Shown: in pieces, positions 44,986 through 54,340 of the stretch | Position numbering within the stretch: position 1 is the first letter of the stretch | Layout of the letters: the number at the start of each line of letters is the position of its first letter | Assembly (NCBI RefSeq): GCF_016102285.1 | Contig: NZ_JACFOY010000001.1 | Location: forward strand, 2,046,001-2,110,000 | Direction of reading: 5' to 3' | Length of the DNA: 64,000 nucleotides | From: Bartonella sp. M0177 | GTDB lineage: Bacteria > Pseudomonadota > Alphaproteobacteria > Rhizobiales > Rhizobiaceae | The notes under the pieces: generated by a model | Seen by the model: only the letters and a program-made list of their open reading frames with translations | Told to the model about the DNA's origin: nothing | The model's database searches: none | Made by a program: the position numbers and the translations under genes

Positions 44986-45999
44986 ATGAGCCAGATTGGC
45001 AAAGGCAAGGATGAAACTATTATCGAACCGCTTCAGCCGATCATTGATGCCCATCATCACCTTTTCGACCGTCCTCCGCTTACCTATCTTTTGAAGGATT
45101 ATCTCGAAGATGCCCGCTCTGGCCATAATATTATCGCTTCGGTTTATGTAGAAACACAGGCTTTCATATCTCATTCAGGGCCGGAAGTTATGCGCCCTGT
45201 TGGTGAAGTAGAATTTGCAAACGGTGTAGCGGCAATGTCCGACAGCGGCGTTTATGGCAAAATCAAAGTAGCGGATGGAATTGTCGGATATGCCGACTTG
45301 CGTTTTGGCGAAAAAATTGCACCGCTCCTTGATACATGTCTTGAACGGGCAGGCACTCGCTTTAAAGGTGTCAGACAAAATATCATTGATGATAAAAGCC
45401 CGTTGCCATTCAAATTTGTGACCAATAGGCCACCGCATGACCTTGTAAACCACCCCGATTTTACAAAAGGTCTTGCCGAAGTTGAAAAGCGCCATCTCAC
45501 ATTCGACATTGGCGCTTTTCACCACCAATTGCTACAAATTGCGAAGCTTGCCGATACTTTTCCCGACCTTGTTATTGTGTTGAACAATATGGGGCACGTT
45601 ATGGCTTTGGGGCTTGACGAGAGAGAAAAGAAAGAAGCGCTTCAAACATGGCGAAACAATCTTCGAGAGCTTGCAAAACGACAAAATGTCGTCTGTAAAA
45701 TTGGCGGGCTAGGTCTGCCGTTTTTCGGTTTCAATTTGCACGAGCGTAAAGATGTCGTCACCAGTAAAGAGCTTGTCACACTCTGGCGGCCTTATATTGA
45801 AACAGCAATAGAAGCTTTTGGCGTTGAACGCGCGATGATGGAAAGCGATTATCCGATGGACGGGCGTTCATGCGGATATGTGCCGCTATGGAACGCGTTA
45901 AAATTATGCGTTTCGGGCGCATCAAAAGAAGAAAAAGACAATCTGTTTTATAAAGTTGCAGCCAAGACCTATCGCATCAACATTGAGGGGCTTGTTTGA
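44986..45999 (+). CDS. Amidohydrolase-family (TIM-barrel) metal-dependent hydrolase
   Basis: 337 residues. The metal-binding HxH is at 23-25 (IIDAHHHLFD), a mid-barrel His lies in NNMGHVMALG and the catalytic-type Asp in MMESDYPMDG. This is the amidohydrolase-2 pattern seen in 2-pyrone-4,6-dicarboxylate lactonase-like enzymes. No signal peptide. It lies 26 bases after the aldo/keto reductase and directly abuts the next gene (TGA then ATG), so all three are probably co-translated. The substrate may be a lactone or a related small carboxylate; this cannot be told from sequence. Confidence 0.82.
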   Translation: MSQIGKGKDETIIEPLQPIIDAHHHLFDRPPLTYLLKDYLEDARSGHNIIASVYVETQAFISHSGPEVMRPVGEVEFANGVAAMSDSGVYGKIKVADGIVGYADLRFGEKIAPLLDTCLERAGTRFKGVRQNIIDDKSPLPFKFVTNRPPHDLVNHPDFTKGLAEVEKRHLTFDIGAFHHQLLQIAKLADTFPDLVIVLNNMGHVMALGLDEREKKEALQTWRNNLRELAKRQNVVCKIGGLGLPFFGFNLHERKDVVTSKELVTLWRPYIETAIEAFGVERAMMESDYPMDGRSCGYVPLWNALKLCVSGASKEEKDNLFYKVAAKTYRINIEGLV

Positions 46000-46518
46000 A
46001 TGGCAGGTTTTCATAAACAATTGGTGAGGCGACTTGCCACCGGTTTCTTCGGTTTATTTTCAGGTCTTTTCCTTTCAATTCTCGCATTTCTAGCTGTTTC
46101 AGGTGAAGAAGCGCAAAGCCAAACTTTGAAAGGTGAAAATGACATGAACCAGATCGATATTGTTTTTAACGATACCGGAAAAACCTGCACGATCAAGCTT
46201 GATGACAGCGATGAAGCGCGTGATTTAATAAGTGAGTTGCCGCTCGAACTCACACTTGAAGATTTTAACAAAACCGAAAAAATTGCCACCTTGCCGAAAA
46301 AGCTTGATGTCAAAACACAGCCAAAAGGATTTAATCCCAAAAAAGGTGACGTTACCTATTATATTCCTTGGGGTAATCTTGCCATTTTTACACGCGATTT
46401 CCGCTTTTCGGAAAATCTTGTGCATCTGGGAACGCTTTCCGGTTGCATGGAAAATTTTGACCAACAGAAGACTATTCCCATAAGACTTGAAAAAAGCACA
46501 ATCTCGAACGCCCGCTAG
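46000..46518 (+). CDS. Cyclophilin-like-fold protein with N-terminal export signal
   Basis: 172 residues, starting immediately after the preceding stop. Residues 1-40 form a signal or anchor (RRLATGFFGLFSGLFLSILAF). About 49-165 match the small bacterial cyclophilin-like domain family: IDIVFNDTGKTCTIKLDDS, ISELPLELTLEDFN, YYIPWGNLAIF and HLGTLSGCMENF. Met49 lies where unexported homologues begin and is preceded by AAAGGTGAAAATGAC, the same arrangement as in the aldo/keto reductase of this cluster. Family members often accompany oxidoreductases, with no settled function. Peptidyl-prolyl isomerase activity should not be assumed. Confidence 0.75.
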   Translation: MAGFHKQLVRRLATGFFGLFSGLFLSILAFLAVSGEEAQSQTLKGENDMNQIDIVFNDTGKTCTIKLDDSDEARDLISELPLELTLEDFNKTEKIATLPKKLDVKTQPKGFNPKKGDVTYYIPWGNLAIFTRDFRFSENLVHLGTLSGCMENFDQQKTIPIRLEKSTISNAR

Positions 46519-46622
46519 CCTTCAGAACTCGGGACAGTAACAAATCTCGCCCGTTCGGTCGTGAAAAAAGCGTGTTGAAACTCGTGTTTCTGGTTAAAGC
46601 GACGGCTTTATTGATCTGTCAG

Positions 46623-47177
46623 TCATTTCATATTCGAGGGGAACAATGAAATTTTTGAATGATCGTGACGTTTCACAAATTTTATAGATGTGAGTGGAGC
46701 AATATCAATTTTAAACAAAGATGAAAGTGGCGCTTTCAACACATCAATCATAACCATTCGCAAAAAATTGGCGTCGGCGACAATTAATGTCGGTTCGGCA
46801 TAATTGACTTGTTCAAGCCATTCTGCGGTCTTGTCATAAAGGGTTTTGAAAGAGGTTCCCCCATGCGGGGCTGAATAAGGGTCACTCAACCATTGTTCAA
46901 GTTCGTCTTCCTCTTCATTTGCGAGTTCTTTCAAGGCTTTCGCGTGCCAATGCCCGTAATCGATAACAGGAATTAAGAAATCTATTTTGAATTCCAGCCC
47001 CAATAATTCGACCGTGCGGATAGATGAGGTAAGATTGGCGCAAACAATATTCATGCCCTTTTGAACCGAAAATTTTTCGGGCAAAAGAACATCGCTATCA
47101 AGACTTTCATTACCGGGAAAAATGCCACGCTGTTCGGCGCGTGTCATGCCATGAGTCATAATAATAATTTCCGCCAT
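46623..47177 (-). CDS. Degenerate histidine-phosphatase-like protein next to the cobalamin/CbtAB locus
   Basis: 184 residues from the ATG at 47177 (GGGAAG upstream). It keeps the histidine-phosphatase layout: a first strand with MTHGMTR near 7-13, and a C-terminal strand with LIVADANFLRM. The canonical RHG has become THG, and the second catalytic His expected in the VxHGxxxR segment is replaced (VADANFLRM). It is therefore probably inactive as a phosphomutase or phosphatase. Similar genes sit beside CbtAB and cobalamin genes in alphaproteobacteria (recalled, not checked). It is divergent from the riboswitch-controlled cbtB-cbtA. A CobC-like origin is possible. Confidence 0.6.
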   Translation of the reverse strand: MAEIIIMTHGMTRAEQRGIFPGNESLDSDVLLPEKFSVQKGMNIVCANLTSSIRTVELLGLEFKIDFLIPVIDYGHWHAKALKELANEEEDELEQWLSDPYSAPHGGTSFKTLYDKTAEWLEQVNYAEPTLIVADANFLRMVMIDVLKAPLSSLFKIDIAPLTSIKFVKRHDHSKISLFPSNMK

Positions 47178-47284
47178 TTGCTTCCCGACCTTTTTTGTTT
47201 TTTCAAACACGATCAATTTCTAAATTGTCACAGACAGTAATCTAGTAGTTTCAAACAGAATTTGACAGGGATTTTGCTTGAGAC

Positions 47285-47400
47285 TATGGTGAGCCTCACA
47301 TTCAATTTCGTGGAACCCGGTGCCAATCCGGGGCGGTCGCGCCACTGTGACTGTCTACCAATCATGGGACAGAAGCCAGAACTTCGATTTGATTGCATTT
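47285..47400 (+). promoter_or_regulatory. Cobalamin (B12) riboswitch
   Basis: The conserved core is readable: GGAACCCGGTGCCAATCCGG, then GGGCGGTCGCGCCACTGTGA (B12 box region) and AGAAGCCAGA downstream. It lies just upstream of cbtB, whose ribosome-binding site GGAGG at 47431-47435 follows the expression platform. It should switch off cbtB-cbtA when adenosylcobalamin is plentiful. Confidence 0.9.
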
Positions 47401-47439
47401 TCCTTAAACTCAAGGACGCGTTATCCTGAAGGAGGTTTC

Positions 47440-47661
47440 ATGTCTATTAAAACGGCGCATGCGCCGCAAACCATATTTGTTCCGACCAAAACCATTCCGG
47501 TCAAAGCCATTTTGCCATGGGCTATATTTGGCGGTCTTATTTGCCTCATCGCACTTTATTTCATCACTACAGAGCAAGGTGCATTGTCGCTTTTCAGCGG
47601 CACCACCATTCATGAATTCGTTCATGATGGACGCCATCTTCTCGGCTTTCCATGTCACTGA
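47440..47661 (+). CDS. cbtB: CbtB, small cobalt-transporter subunit
   Basis: 73 residues from the ATG at 47440 with GGAGG upstream. One membrane helix near 23-44 (AILPWAIFGGLICLIALYF) and a C-terminal His-rich motif (HEFVHDGRHLLGFPCH) typical of CbtB. It lies directly under a cobalamin riboswitch and twelve bases before cbtA. With CbtA it is predicted to import cobalt for B12 synthesis. Known homologues are identified mainly by this riboswitch context. Confidence 0.92.
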   Translation: MSIKTAHAPQTIFVPTKTIPVKAILPWAIFGGLICLIALYFITTEQGALSLFSGTTIHEFVHDGRHLLGFPCH

Positions 47662-47673
47662 GGAGATAGAATA

Positions 47674-48399
47674 ATGGGTTCACTCCTTTATCGGGGCATG
47701 CTTGTCGGCCTCGTTGCCGGTCTTATTGCGTTCGGATTTGCCCGCCTTTACGGCGAGCCTTATGTTGATCGTGCCATTGCTTTTGAAGAATCCCATGAAG
47801 CGGCAGAGGAAGCACAAAGCGACCATTCCCATGAAGCTGAAGAAGAAGTTGTCAGCCGAAAAACACAGGCCGGTTTTGGCCTTTTGACTGCACTTGTGGT
47901 TTTTGGTGCCGGTGCAGGCGGGCTTTTTTCCTGTTTTTGCAGCTATGCCTTTGGCCGTTTGGGAAAATTGAACATCATGGCCACAAGTCTACTGATTTCG
48001 GCTTCTGCCTTTATTTCAGTGGTACTGGTGCCGCAGTTGAAATATCCATCCAACCCGCCAGCGGTCGGGCAACCTGAAACCATTGTTTCGCGTACCGAAG
48101 ACTATTTCGCCCTTATTCTGGTGTCACTCCTTGCCATGGTTCTGGTTTATGTTGTGGCAAACCGGCTTAAAGCCAAATTCGGCGGGCTTAATGCGGCGAT
48201 TATTGCCATGATCGGCTATGCCGTATTCATGGGTATCGTCTATTTCATTATGCCGGTTGTCAACGAAGTTCCGGCCGACTTTTCGGCTGATGTCTTGTGG
48301 CATTTCCGCATGGCGACTTTCGGTATTCAGGCCATATTGTGGCTGATACTCGGTGTCGGTTTCGGTTATCTTGCCGAAAGACATATGAAAAAACTTTAG
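47674..48399 (+). CDS. cbtA: CbtA, cobalt-transporter membrane subunit
   Basis: 241 residues. The first membrane helix (YRGMLVGLVAGLIAFGFARLYGEP) is followed by a periplasmic acidic/His loop (SHEAAEEAQSDHSHEAEEE near 40-58). Four further hydrophobic helices follow near 70-95, 103-122, 143-160, 170-195 and 215-235, roughly five or six in total. This is the standard CbtA layout and length. It forms the cobalt uptake unit with CbtB and shares its B12-riboswitch control. Confidence 0.9.
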   Translation: MGSLLYRGMLVGLVAGLIAFGFARLYGEPYVDRAIAFEESHEAAEEAQSDHSHEAEEEVVSRKTQAGFGLLTALVVFGAGAGGLFSCFCSYAFGRLGKLNIMATSLLISASAFISVVLVPQLKYPSNPPAVGQPETIVSRTEDYFALILVSLLAMVLVYVVANRLKAKFGGLNAAIIAMIGYAVFMGIVYFIMPVVNEVPADFSADVLWHFRMATFGIQAILWLILGVGFGYLAERHMKKL

Positions 48400-48637
48400 C
48401 GGGGGATCGCAAGGAATAGTTAAAGCGGAAATTTCACGAAAAACTTTTTGTCTTCGACAAGTTAGCTTCTGTCTTCGACGGGGAATTTGTGCAACTTTCC
48501 GCTTCTATTCCTTGCATCACCAATTCACTTTCTGTCATACTCTTTGTCTTCATAACAGAAGGGTTTAGCCTTTTGTTTGTTTTGGCGCGGCTTTCGACCG
48601 GTCGCGGATTTTTAAAAAACAGGACAACGAGAATTTT

Positions 48638-49459
48638 ATGAAAATTTACATTTCAGCCGATATAGAGGGGGTGGCCGGTGTGGTTATCCCTCAGCAATGT
48701 TCATCCGGCAATGCCGAATATGAACGGGCGCGCCGCCTGATGACCAATGAAGTCAATGCTGCGGTTACCGGCGCATTTGAAGCCGGTGCGAAAGAAGTTG
48801 TTGTGAACGATTCCCATGGTGCAATGGTCAATCTCGTTCCCGAACTCCTTCATCCCGATGCCGAACTTATTCAGGGAAAACCGAAACCGCAAAATATGGC
48901 TTGCGGGCTTGCCGATGGCGATTTCGATATGGTTTTTCTTGTTGGCCACCATGCCGGAGCAAGCCTTGAAGGTGTGCTTGCCCACACCACCAACAGTCGC
49001 GCTTTCCGTGCTGTCTATCTTGGCGACAAACGATTGGGTGAACCCGGCATTTATGGCGCTTATGCGGGCGAACTCGGTATTCCTGTCGGGCTTTTAACCG
49101 GCGACAATTGCCTTGAAGAACAAAACAGGGAATTCTTCCCCAAAGCGAGATTTGCAACAGTCAAACACGCTTATGCCAATCGTGCCGCGCGTTCTCTTTC
49201 GCCCACAAAATCTTGCGAAAAAATAAAAACAGCCGCCTTTGAAGCCGTCAAGAACCGGCATGAAATGAAGCCCTTTATTATACGCCCTCCTTTTATGGTG
49301 AAATTCGAGGTTCTTTTACCGGCCCTTGCCGATCAGGCCGCACATCTACCTCCTGCCAAGCGTATTGATGCGGTAACAATCGGCTTTGACTGCAATTCGG
49401 TTCGTGATGCAATCGGCTGGATGAGCGCTGTTTCTGCACTTGCCGCTTCGGTCATGTGA
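48638..49459 (+). CDS. dppA: M55-family D-aminopeptidase (DppA type)
   Basis: 273 residues. Zinc ligands of the DppA family are in place: Asp8 and Glu10 (SADIEG), His60 (NDSHG), His104 (GHHAG) and Glu135 (LGEPGIYGAYAGELGIP); the catalytic-region His is at 116. B. subtilis DppA is a self-compartmentalised D-aminopeptidase that releases D-amino acids from small peptides. Here it stands convergent to a peptide-importer operon, isoaspartyl peptidase and P1 aminopeptidase, which supports a role in using unusual or D-containing peptides. A terminator follows. The symbol follows the protease usage, not the dipeptide-binding protein. Confidence 0.88.
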   Translation: MKIYISADIEGVAGVVIPQQCSSGNAEYERARRLMTNEVNAAVTGAFEAGAKEVVVNDSHGAMVNLVPELLHPDAELIQGKPKPQNMACGLADGDFDMVFLVGHHAGASLEGVLAHTTNSRAFRAVYLGDKRLGEPGIYGAYAGELGIPVGLLTGDNCLEEQNREFFPKARFATVKHAYANRAARSLSPTKSCEKIKTAAFEAVKNRHEMKPFIIRPPFMVKFEVLLPALADQAAHLPPAKRIDAVTIGFDCNSVRDAIGWMSAVSALAASVM

Positions 49460-49488
49460 GAGAAAGCTTGAACTTTGCTTGAACCATG

Positions 49489-49515
49489 AAAGCGGGCGAA
49501 AGCCCGCTTTTTCTT
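49489..49515 (+). terminator. Rho-independent terminator after the M55 peptidase gene
   Basis: AAAGCGGGC-GAAA-GCCCGCTTT with a GNRA-like loop, followed by TTTCTTCTTTTT. Strong intrinsic terminator for the plus strand. Confidence 0.92.
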
Positions 49516-49810
49516 CTTTTTGAGGCGACCGGTTTCCCATTCAAACAATATGGGATATGACCCGCTTTCAATGGTAGAATATGACCGGCTTTTCGATTGT
49601 GACGCTTCAAATTTCCGCGCTGATCTTGGAACATTTTACAAAAGCGGGCTTATGATTTTTCCGGCTTAAAAATGTTCCCGAAAAGAAAGCTTACAAACCG
49701 GTATGGAAATAAAATTCTGAAACCGACTTCAAAGCAGAGATGCCAAGCAAAGGGAAACAGTTTCCCCTTCGCTTGACAAACTTAACGAACAATCACCAAT
49801 TGCCGGAAAA
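49516..49810. other. Convergent intergenic region
   Basis: No gene seen. An imperfect inverted repeat at 49744-49775 (CAAGCAAAGGGAAAC paired with GTTTCCCCTTCGCTTG) could help end transcripts of the minus-strand operon, but there is no T-tract. Confidence 0.4.
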
Positions 49811-50740
49811 TCAATAAATGCCGGTATGGATTTCACCATCCTGCCCCATCCATGCGCGATACATTCCCTCGCTATTGAAAGGCAGGCACACTTCGCCCTT
49901 GGCATTGACGGCAATAAGCCCGCCCTCGCCGCCGATTTTTGCGAGATCTTTGACAACCGATTGCGCGGCTTCTTCGAGTGTTTCTTTTCCCCAGCGGATA
50001 CGGGCGTCGATTTCATGTGCGGCGGCATAGCGGATGAAATATTCGCCATGTCCGGTTGCCGAAACTGCACAGGTTTTGTCATCTGCCCATGTACCGGCAC
50101 CGATAACCGGACTATCGCCGACACGACCGGGGAACTTGGCAGTCATTCCGCCGGTGGATGTTGCCGCAGCCACATGGCCGAAAACGTCACAGGCAACCGC
50201 GCCGACTGTGCCGTGGCGCCGTGACGGGTCATTTTCTTCCCCGCCATTGCGGCGTCGCTCCATTTCCTGTTCAAGCGCTTTCATGCGCCGTTCGGTGTAA
50301 AACCATTCAGCCGGTTTGATCTCGAGCCCGATCTCGCGGCAAAATTCATTGGCTCCGTCACCGGCAAGAAAAACATGTTCGGTTTTTTCCATAACAGCGC
50401 GGGCTGCAAGAACTGGATGACGCGGCCCGAAAATTCCGGCAACGGCTCCGGCATTCCTGTCGCGGCCATCCATAATGGCCGCATCCATTTCCTGCGTGCG
50501 TTTGGTGGTATAAACGGCACCACGACCGGCATTGAAAAGCGGATCGTCTTCCAGTGCCATAACGGAAGCGGTGACCGCGTCAACGGCCGAGCCATTCGCC
50601 TTCAGCACAGCGCGCCCTGCCTCGAGTGCCAATGTCAATCCATGACGATAGGCTTTTTCCTTTTCTTCCGTCATATCTTTCGAGCGCATTGTGCCGGCGC
50701 CACCATGAATGGCGATAACCGGTTTTACAGGAGACGACAT
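49811..50740 (-). CDS. iaaA: Isoaspartyl peptidase / L-asparaginase (Ntn hydrolase)
   Basis: 309 residues. N-terminal PVIAIHGGAGT, then AVDAVTASVMALEDDPLFNAGRG, and the autocleavage site HGTVGAVACD with nucleophile Thr178 (E. coli IaaA uses Thr179). Downstream MTAKFPGRVGDSPVIGAGTWAD and ATGHGE line the active site. The enzyme cleaves itself into two chains, then hydrolyses beta-aspartyl dipeptides and asparagine. It is the last gene after a peptide/glutathione importer, as iaaA precedes gsiABCD in E. coli. Cytoplasmic. Confidence 0.93.
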   Translation of the reverse strand: MSSPVKPVIAIHGGAGTMRSKDMTEEKEKAYRHGLTLALEAGRAVLKANGSAVDAVTASVMALEDDPLFNAGRGAVYTTKRTQEMDAAIMDGRDRNAGAVAGIFGPRHPVLAARAVMEKTEHVFLAGDGANEFCREIGLEIKPAEWFYTERRMKALEQEMERRRNGGEENDPSRRHGTVGAVACDVFGHVAAATSTGGMTAKFPGRVGDSPVIGAGTWADDKTCAVSATGHGEYFIRYAAAHEIDARIRWGKETLEEAAQSVVKDLAKIGGEGGLIAVNAKGEVCLPFNSEGMYRAWMGQDGEIHTGIY

Positions 50741-50800
50741 TTCAAAGTCCTTTCAAAAAACCATTTCAGGCTATTTTAAAAAATAGCGTTCCGACGCCGG

Positions 50801-51688
50801 TCAATTGACGTCGATTTTGGGATCAAGCGCGTCACGCAAGCCATCGCCGAAAACATTGAAGGCCAAAACCGTAACAAAAATTGCAATACCCGGATAAAGG
50901 GTGAGGTGGTCGGCAACGCCCATATAGCTGCGGCCTGCGGCAAGCATTGCACCCCATTCGGAGCTTGGTGGTTGAGCACCAAGGCCGATAAAGGAAAGGC
51001 TTGCAGCGGTTAAAATAGACGTGCCGATACGCATGGAAAAATAGACAATCACATTAGGCAAGGTTCCGGGCAGCAAATGGCGCAAGACAATCATATGATC
51101 GGAAACACCGATGGCACGCGCCGCGTCAATATAGACAGCCTTTTTCATCGAAAGCGTTGTACCGCGCGAAAGGCGGGCAAAAACCGGTACAGAAAACACG
51201 GCAACCGCATAAATCACATTGTCAATTCCCGGCCCCAGAATGGCAATCACGGCAATGGCAAGCAAAATGCCGGGGAAGGCAAACAGCACATCGGAAATGC
51301 GCATAATGAGCGAGTCAAGAAAGCCGCCATAAAAGCCAGCAAGAATTCCCAGAAACACCCCGATAAGACCGCCAAGCGTAACCGACAGAAAACCGACTGC
51401 CAGAGAAATACGCCCGCCATAGATGATGCGGGTAAATATATCGCGGCCATATTCATCGGTTCCTGCCCAGTGGGCGGCAGATGAACCCTGCAAAATGGCA
51501 TTATAATCGGCACTATTGGGATCAAGCGTCATGAATAAGGGAGCGAAAATAGCCGAGCCGATCAACAAAAGCAGAAAAACAAGCGCCACAATTGCCGCTT
51601 TCTGGCGCGCGAAACGACGCAAAAATTCGCCGAAGGGCTTGCGCGTTGCCTCGGCAACAAGTGTATCGGATGAAGTGTTCGCACTCAT
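50801..51688 (-). CDS. gsiD: Peptide/glutathione ABC permease, DppC/GsiD type
   Basis: 295 residues; its ATG overlaps the previous permease stop by four bases. A polar N-terminus precedes six membrane helices, beginning [22 protein letters not shown] near 31-52. The DppC-type motifs [20 protein letters not shown] near 94-113 and the EAA loop ([20 protein letters not shown] near 187-206) are clear. With the upstream permease it forms the channel of the importer. GsiD is inferred from synteny with iaaA and the double ATPase; DppC-like dipeptide transport is the alternative. Confidence 0.85.
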   Translation of the reverse strand: MSANTSSDTLVAEATRKPFGEFLRRFARQKAAIVALVFLLLLIGSAIFAPLFMTLDPNSADYNAILQGSSAAHWAGTDEYGRDIFTRIIYGGRISLAVGFLSVTLGGLIGVFLGILAGFYGGFLDSLIMRISDVLFAFPGILLAIAVIAILGPGIDNVIYAVAVFSVPVFARLSRGTTLSMKKAVYIDAARAIGVSDHMIVLRHLLPGTLPNVIVYFSMRIGTSILTAASLSFIGLGAQPPSSEWGAMLAAGRSYMGVADHLTLYPGIAIFVTVLAFNVFGDGLRDALDPKIDVN

Positions 51689-52605
51689 GAGTAACGGATC
51701 TCCGGATTAACAAAAGCATAGAGAACATCAACCAGAAGATTGATGAGGATGAACTCTAGTGAAAAGAGCAATATCAGCGCCTGAAGAACCGGATAGTCGC
51801 GATAGGAGACTGAATCGATCAACAGTCTTCCAAGCCCCGGCCATGAAAACACTGTTTCGACAACAATCGAACCACCAAGCAAAAAGCCGAATTGCAAGCC
51901 CACCATGGTGATGACCGGAATAAGCGCATTGCGCAATGTGTGTTTCCATGTCACGAGACGTTCGGGAACCCCCTTGGCGCGCGCAGTGCGGATATAATCC
52001 TCACGTGATATTTCGATAAAGGCCGAACGCGAAAAGCGCGCCATCACGGCGGCAACCCCGACGCCGAGTGTAAATGACGGCATGATAAAATGAAGTGCCG
52101 TTCCATAACCGCCGGTTGGCAGAAGGCCAAGGCGCACAGAAAAGAGATTGATTAAGAGAAGGCCAAGCCAGAAGACCGGAAATGAAATGCCGGAAACGGC
52201 CACAACCATACCGGTATAATCCTGCCAACGCCCTCTTTTGACCGCCGAAAAAACACCGATGAGTAGCCCCAATATGGTTGACCAGATCATCGAAAAAACG
52301 GTGAGCCAGACAGTTGGCATAAAACGTTCGCCAATTTCTGTCGAAACGGGTTTGCGGGTTTTCAAGGATTCGCCAAAATCACCATGAACGGCGTTTTCCA
52401 CAAAGGTCACATATTGCGCCCATATCGGCCGATCAAGCCCAAGTTGCGAGCGCATGGCTTCCACTGTTTCCGCATCGGCATCAACACCGGCCGCAAGGCG
52501 GGCAGGATCGCCCGGCAAAAGCCGGACAAAACCGAATACGATGAGTGATATAACAAATATCACCGGTATGATGGAAAGCAGGCGTTTGATAATAAAAGCA
52601 AACAT
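51685..52605 (-). CDS. gsiC: Peptide/glutathione ABC permease, DppB/GsiC type
   Basis: 306 residues. The first helix ([29 protein letters not shown]) is typical of DppB, followed by [18 protein letters not shown], an EAA loop ([20 protein letters not shown] near 196-215) and a C-terminus ending in [16 protein letters not shown]. Overlaps gsiD by four bases and follows the binding-protein genes by 117 bases. Inner-membrane half-channel of the importer. Substrate assignment (glutathione or small peptides) rests on neighbours. Confidence 0.86.
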   Translation of the reverse strand: MFAFIIKRLLSIIPVIFVISLIVFGFVRLLPGDPARLAAGVDADAETVEAMRSQLGLDRPIWAQYVTFVENAVHGDFGESLKTRKPVSTEIGERFMPTVWLTVFSMIWSTILGLLIGVFSAVKRGRWQDYTGMVVAVSGISFPVFWLGLLLINLFSVRLGLLPTGGYGTALHFIMPSFTLGVGVAAVMARFSRSAFIEISREDYIRTARAKGVPERLVTWKHTLRNALIPVITMVGLQFGFLLGGSIVVETVFSWPGLGRLLIDSVSYRDYPVLQALILLFSLEFILINLLVDVLYAFVNPEIRYS

Positions 52606-52722
52606 CGAAAATCCCGAACTTTAGAGTGAACGGCGCGAACACGCGCCTATTCTCCGTTATTATCCAGTTTAAAAACCCGTGTTCCAATGGATAACCACGG
52701 GTTCAATTCAAAAAACTCCGTT

Positions 52723-54255
52723 TCAATCGGCAAACTTTGCATCTTTCAAAAGAAAACCGCCATCCGGCAATGCATAAACACCTTCAAGGTTCTTTGTTTT
52801 GCCAGAAAGCACGTCTTTCTGGCCAAGGAATATCCACGGTGCATCCTCAAAAATGATCTTTTGCGCTTTGCCGTAAAGTTCGGCGCGTTTTGTGTCATCT
52901 GCCGTTTTGACGGCATCTGAAAGATCTTTGTCGACCTCGGCATTTTTATAATAGGCAACATTGAAGAGATTGGGCGGAAAGCTTTCGCTCGAAAAAAGCG
53001 GGCGCATTCCATAATCGGCATCGGCAGTTGATGCCGACCAGCCGCCAAACTGCATTTGCACTGTCGATTCTTCGGGTGTTCTTGCCCCCCAGACGCGGTC
53101 AGCCTCGACACCGGCTTCAAGTGGTGTAACATTCACTTTGATATTTACCGCCGCCAATTGTTGTTGCAAAAACTGCAAACCGCGAATGACCATGGTGCTG
53201 TTTTTGCCAAAAATTTCGGTGTTGAAACCATTCGGATAACCGGCGTCTGTCAAAAGCTGTTTGGCTTTCTCGATATTATATTCATACTCTCCGACATTGG
53301 TGTAATATTTCAGAAGTGGCGGAATAGGTGATGTGGCCGGTTCACAAAAACCGTTCATCACCACTTTGCAGAAGGCATTTTTATCAACTGCATAATTCAT
53401 TGCCTGACGTACACGCACATCGTCAAACGGCTTTTTCATTGTGTTGATTGCCACATAATATTCCGAAATCGACGGTTCTTTCGTCACAACCAGATTGGGC
53501 ATCTTCTGCGCAACGGCAAAAAGTTCCGGCGGAAAATCGGGAACAAATTGCACTTCTTGCGCCTGCAACATGGCAAAACGTGCACCATTTTCCGGTACCG
53601 AACGGATGGTGACACCATCTACGCCGACAGTGCCATTCCAGTAATGGTCGTTTTTTATGACTTCAAGCGTGTCGCTTGAACGGTTTTTGAAAATAAACGG
53701 GCCGGTGCCAACGGGGTGGCGGTCAATATCGCGACCATATTTTTCAAGAGCCGCCGGAGAAATCATCATGGTGCCGGTATGCGCCATGGAAGATGGAAAA
53801 GCCCCATAGGGTTCTTTGAGGATAACCTTGACCGTATAATCATCCACAACTTCGACATGGTCGAGCATGGAGACAAGAACGCGACGCGACAATTTGTTGT
53901 CGGGATTTGCGAGCCGTTCAAGATTGATTTTGACTGCTTGTGCATTAAAGTCTGCCCCGTCATGGAACTTCACGCCTTTGCGCAAATAAAAGGTAAATTC
54001 TTTGGCGTCGCTTGAAGCTTCATAACGTTCCGCAAGAAGCGGTATAATTTTCAAATCCTTGTCGAACCCCAACAAGCCTTCATAAATTGTCCGGAGCGAA
54101 GTCATGGTCAATGTATCATTGATATTGGTCGGGTCGAGCTTTGTCAGATTGACAGGAACGGCAACCGTCAACGTTTTGGCTTCTGACAGAGCCGGCATCA
54201 ACATGGTGGTACAGACGAGCCCCGCAGCAAGCAATCGTTTCAAATTCAACATCAA
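52723..54255 (-). CDS. gsiB: Periplasmic peptide/glutathione-binding protein, GsiB type (second copy)
   Basis: 510 residues with a Sec signal (LLAAGLVCTTMLMPALSEA). SBP_bac_5 fold: LTKLDPTNINDTLTMTSLRTIYEGLLGF near 37-64, FHDGADFNAQAVKINLERL, ISPAALEKYGRDIDRHPVGTGPF, VRQAMNYAVDKNAFCKVVM. It is nearly co-linear with the preceding 510-residue binding protein, including shared phrases such as LLAERYEASSDAKEFTFYLR, so the two arose by tandem duplication. It captures oligopeptide-like ligands in the periplasm for GsiCD/GsiA. Which copy binds glutathione cannot be told. Confidence 0.86.
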   Translation of the reverse strand: MMLNLKRLLAAGLVCTTMLMPALSEAKTLTVAVPVNLTKLDPTNINDTLTMTSLRTIYEGLLGFDKDLKIIPLLAERYEASSDAKEFTFYLRKGVKFHDGADFNAQAVKINLERLANPDNKLSRRVLVSMLDHVEVVDDYTVKVILKEPYGAFPSSMAHTGTMMISPAALEKYGRDIDRHPVGTGPFIFKNRSSDTLEVIKNDHYWNGTVGVDGVTIRSVPENGARFAMLQAQEVQFVPDFPPELFAVAQKMPNLVVTKEPSISEYYVAINTMKKPFDDVRVRQAMNYAVDKNAFCKVVMNGFCEPATSPIPPLLKYYTNVGEYEYNIEKAKQLLTDAGYPNGFNTEIFGKNSTMVIRGLQFLQQQLAAVNIKVNVTPLEAGVEADRVWGARTPEESTVQMQFGGWSASTADADYGMRPLFSSESFPPNLFNVAYYKNAEVDKDLSDAVKTADDTKRAELYGKAQKIIFEDAPWIFLGQKDVLSGKTKNLEGVYALPDGGFLLKDAKFAD

Positions 54256-54340
54256 TCATCCATTTCGTTGGTTTGTCGAGATTTATCGGTTTGTTGATAA
54301 AAGTTTTCAAAAAGTGGCAGCAAGGCTGCCACCCTTATTG

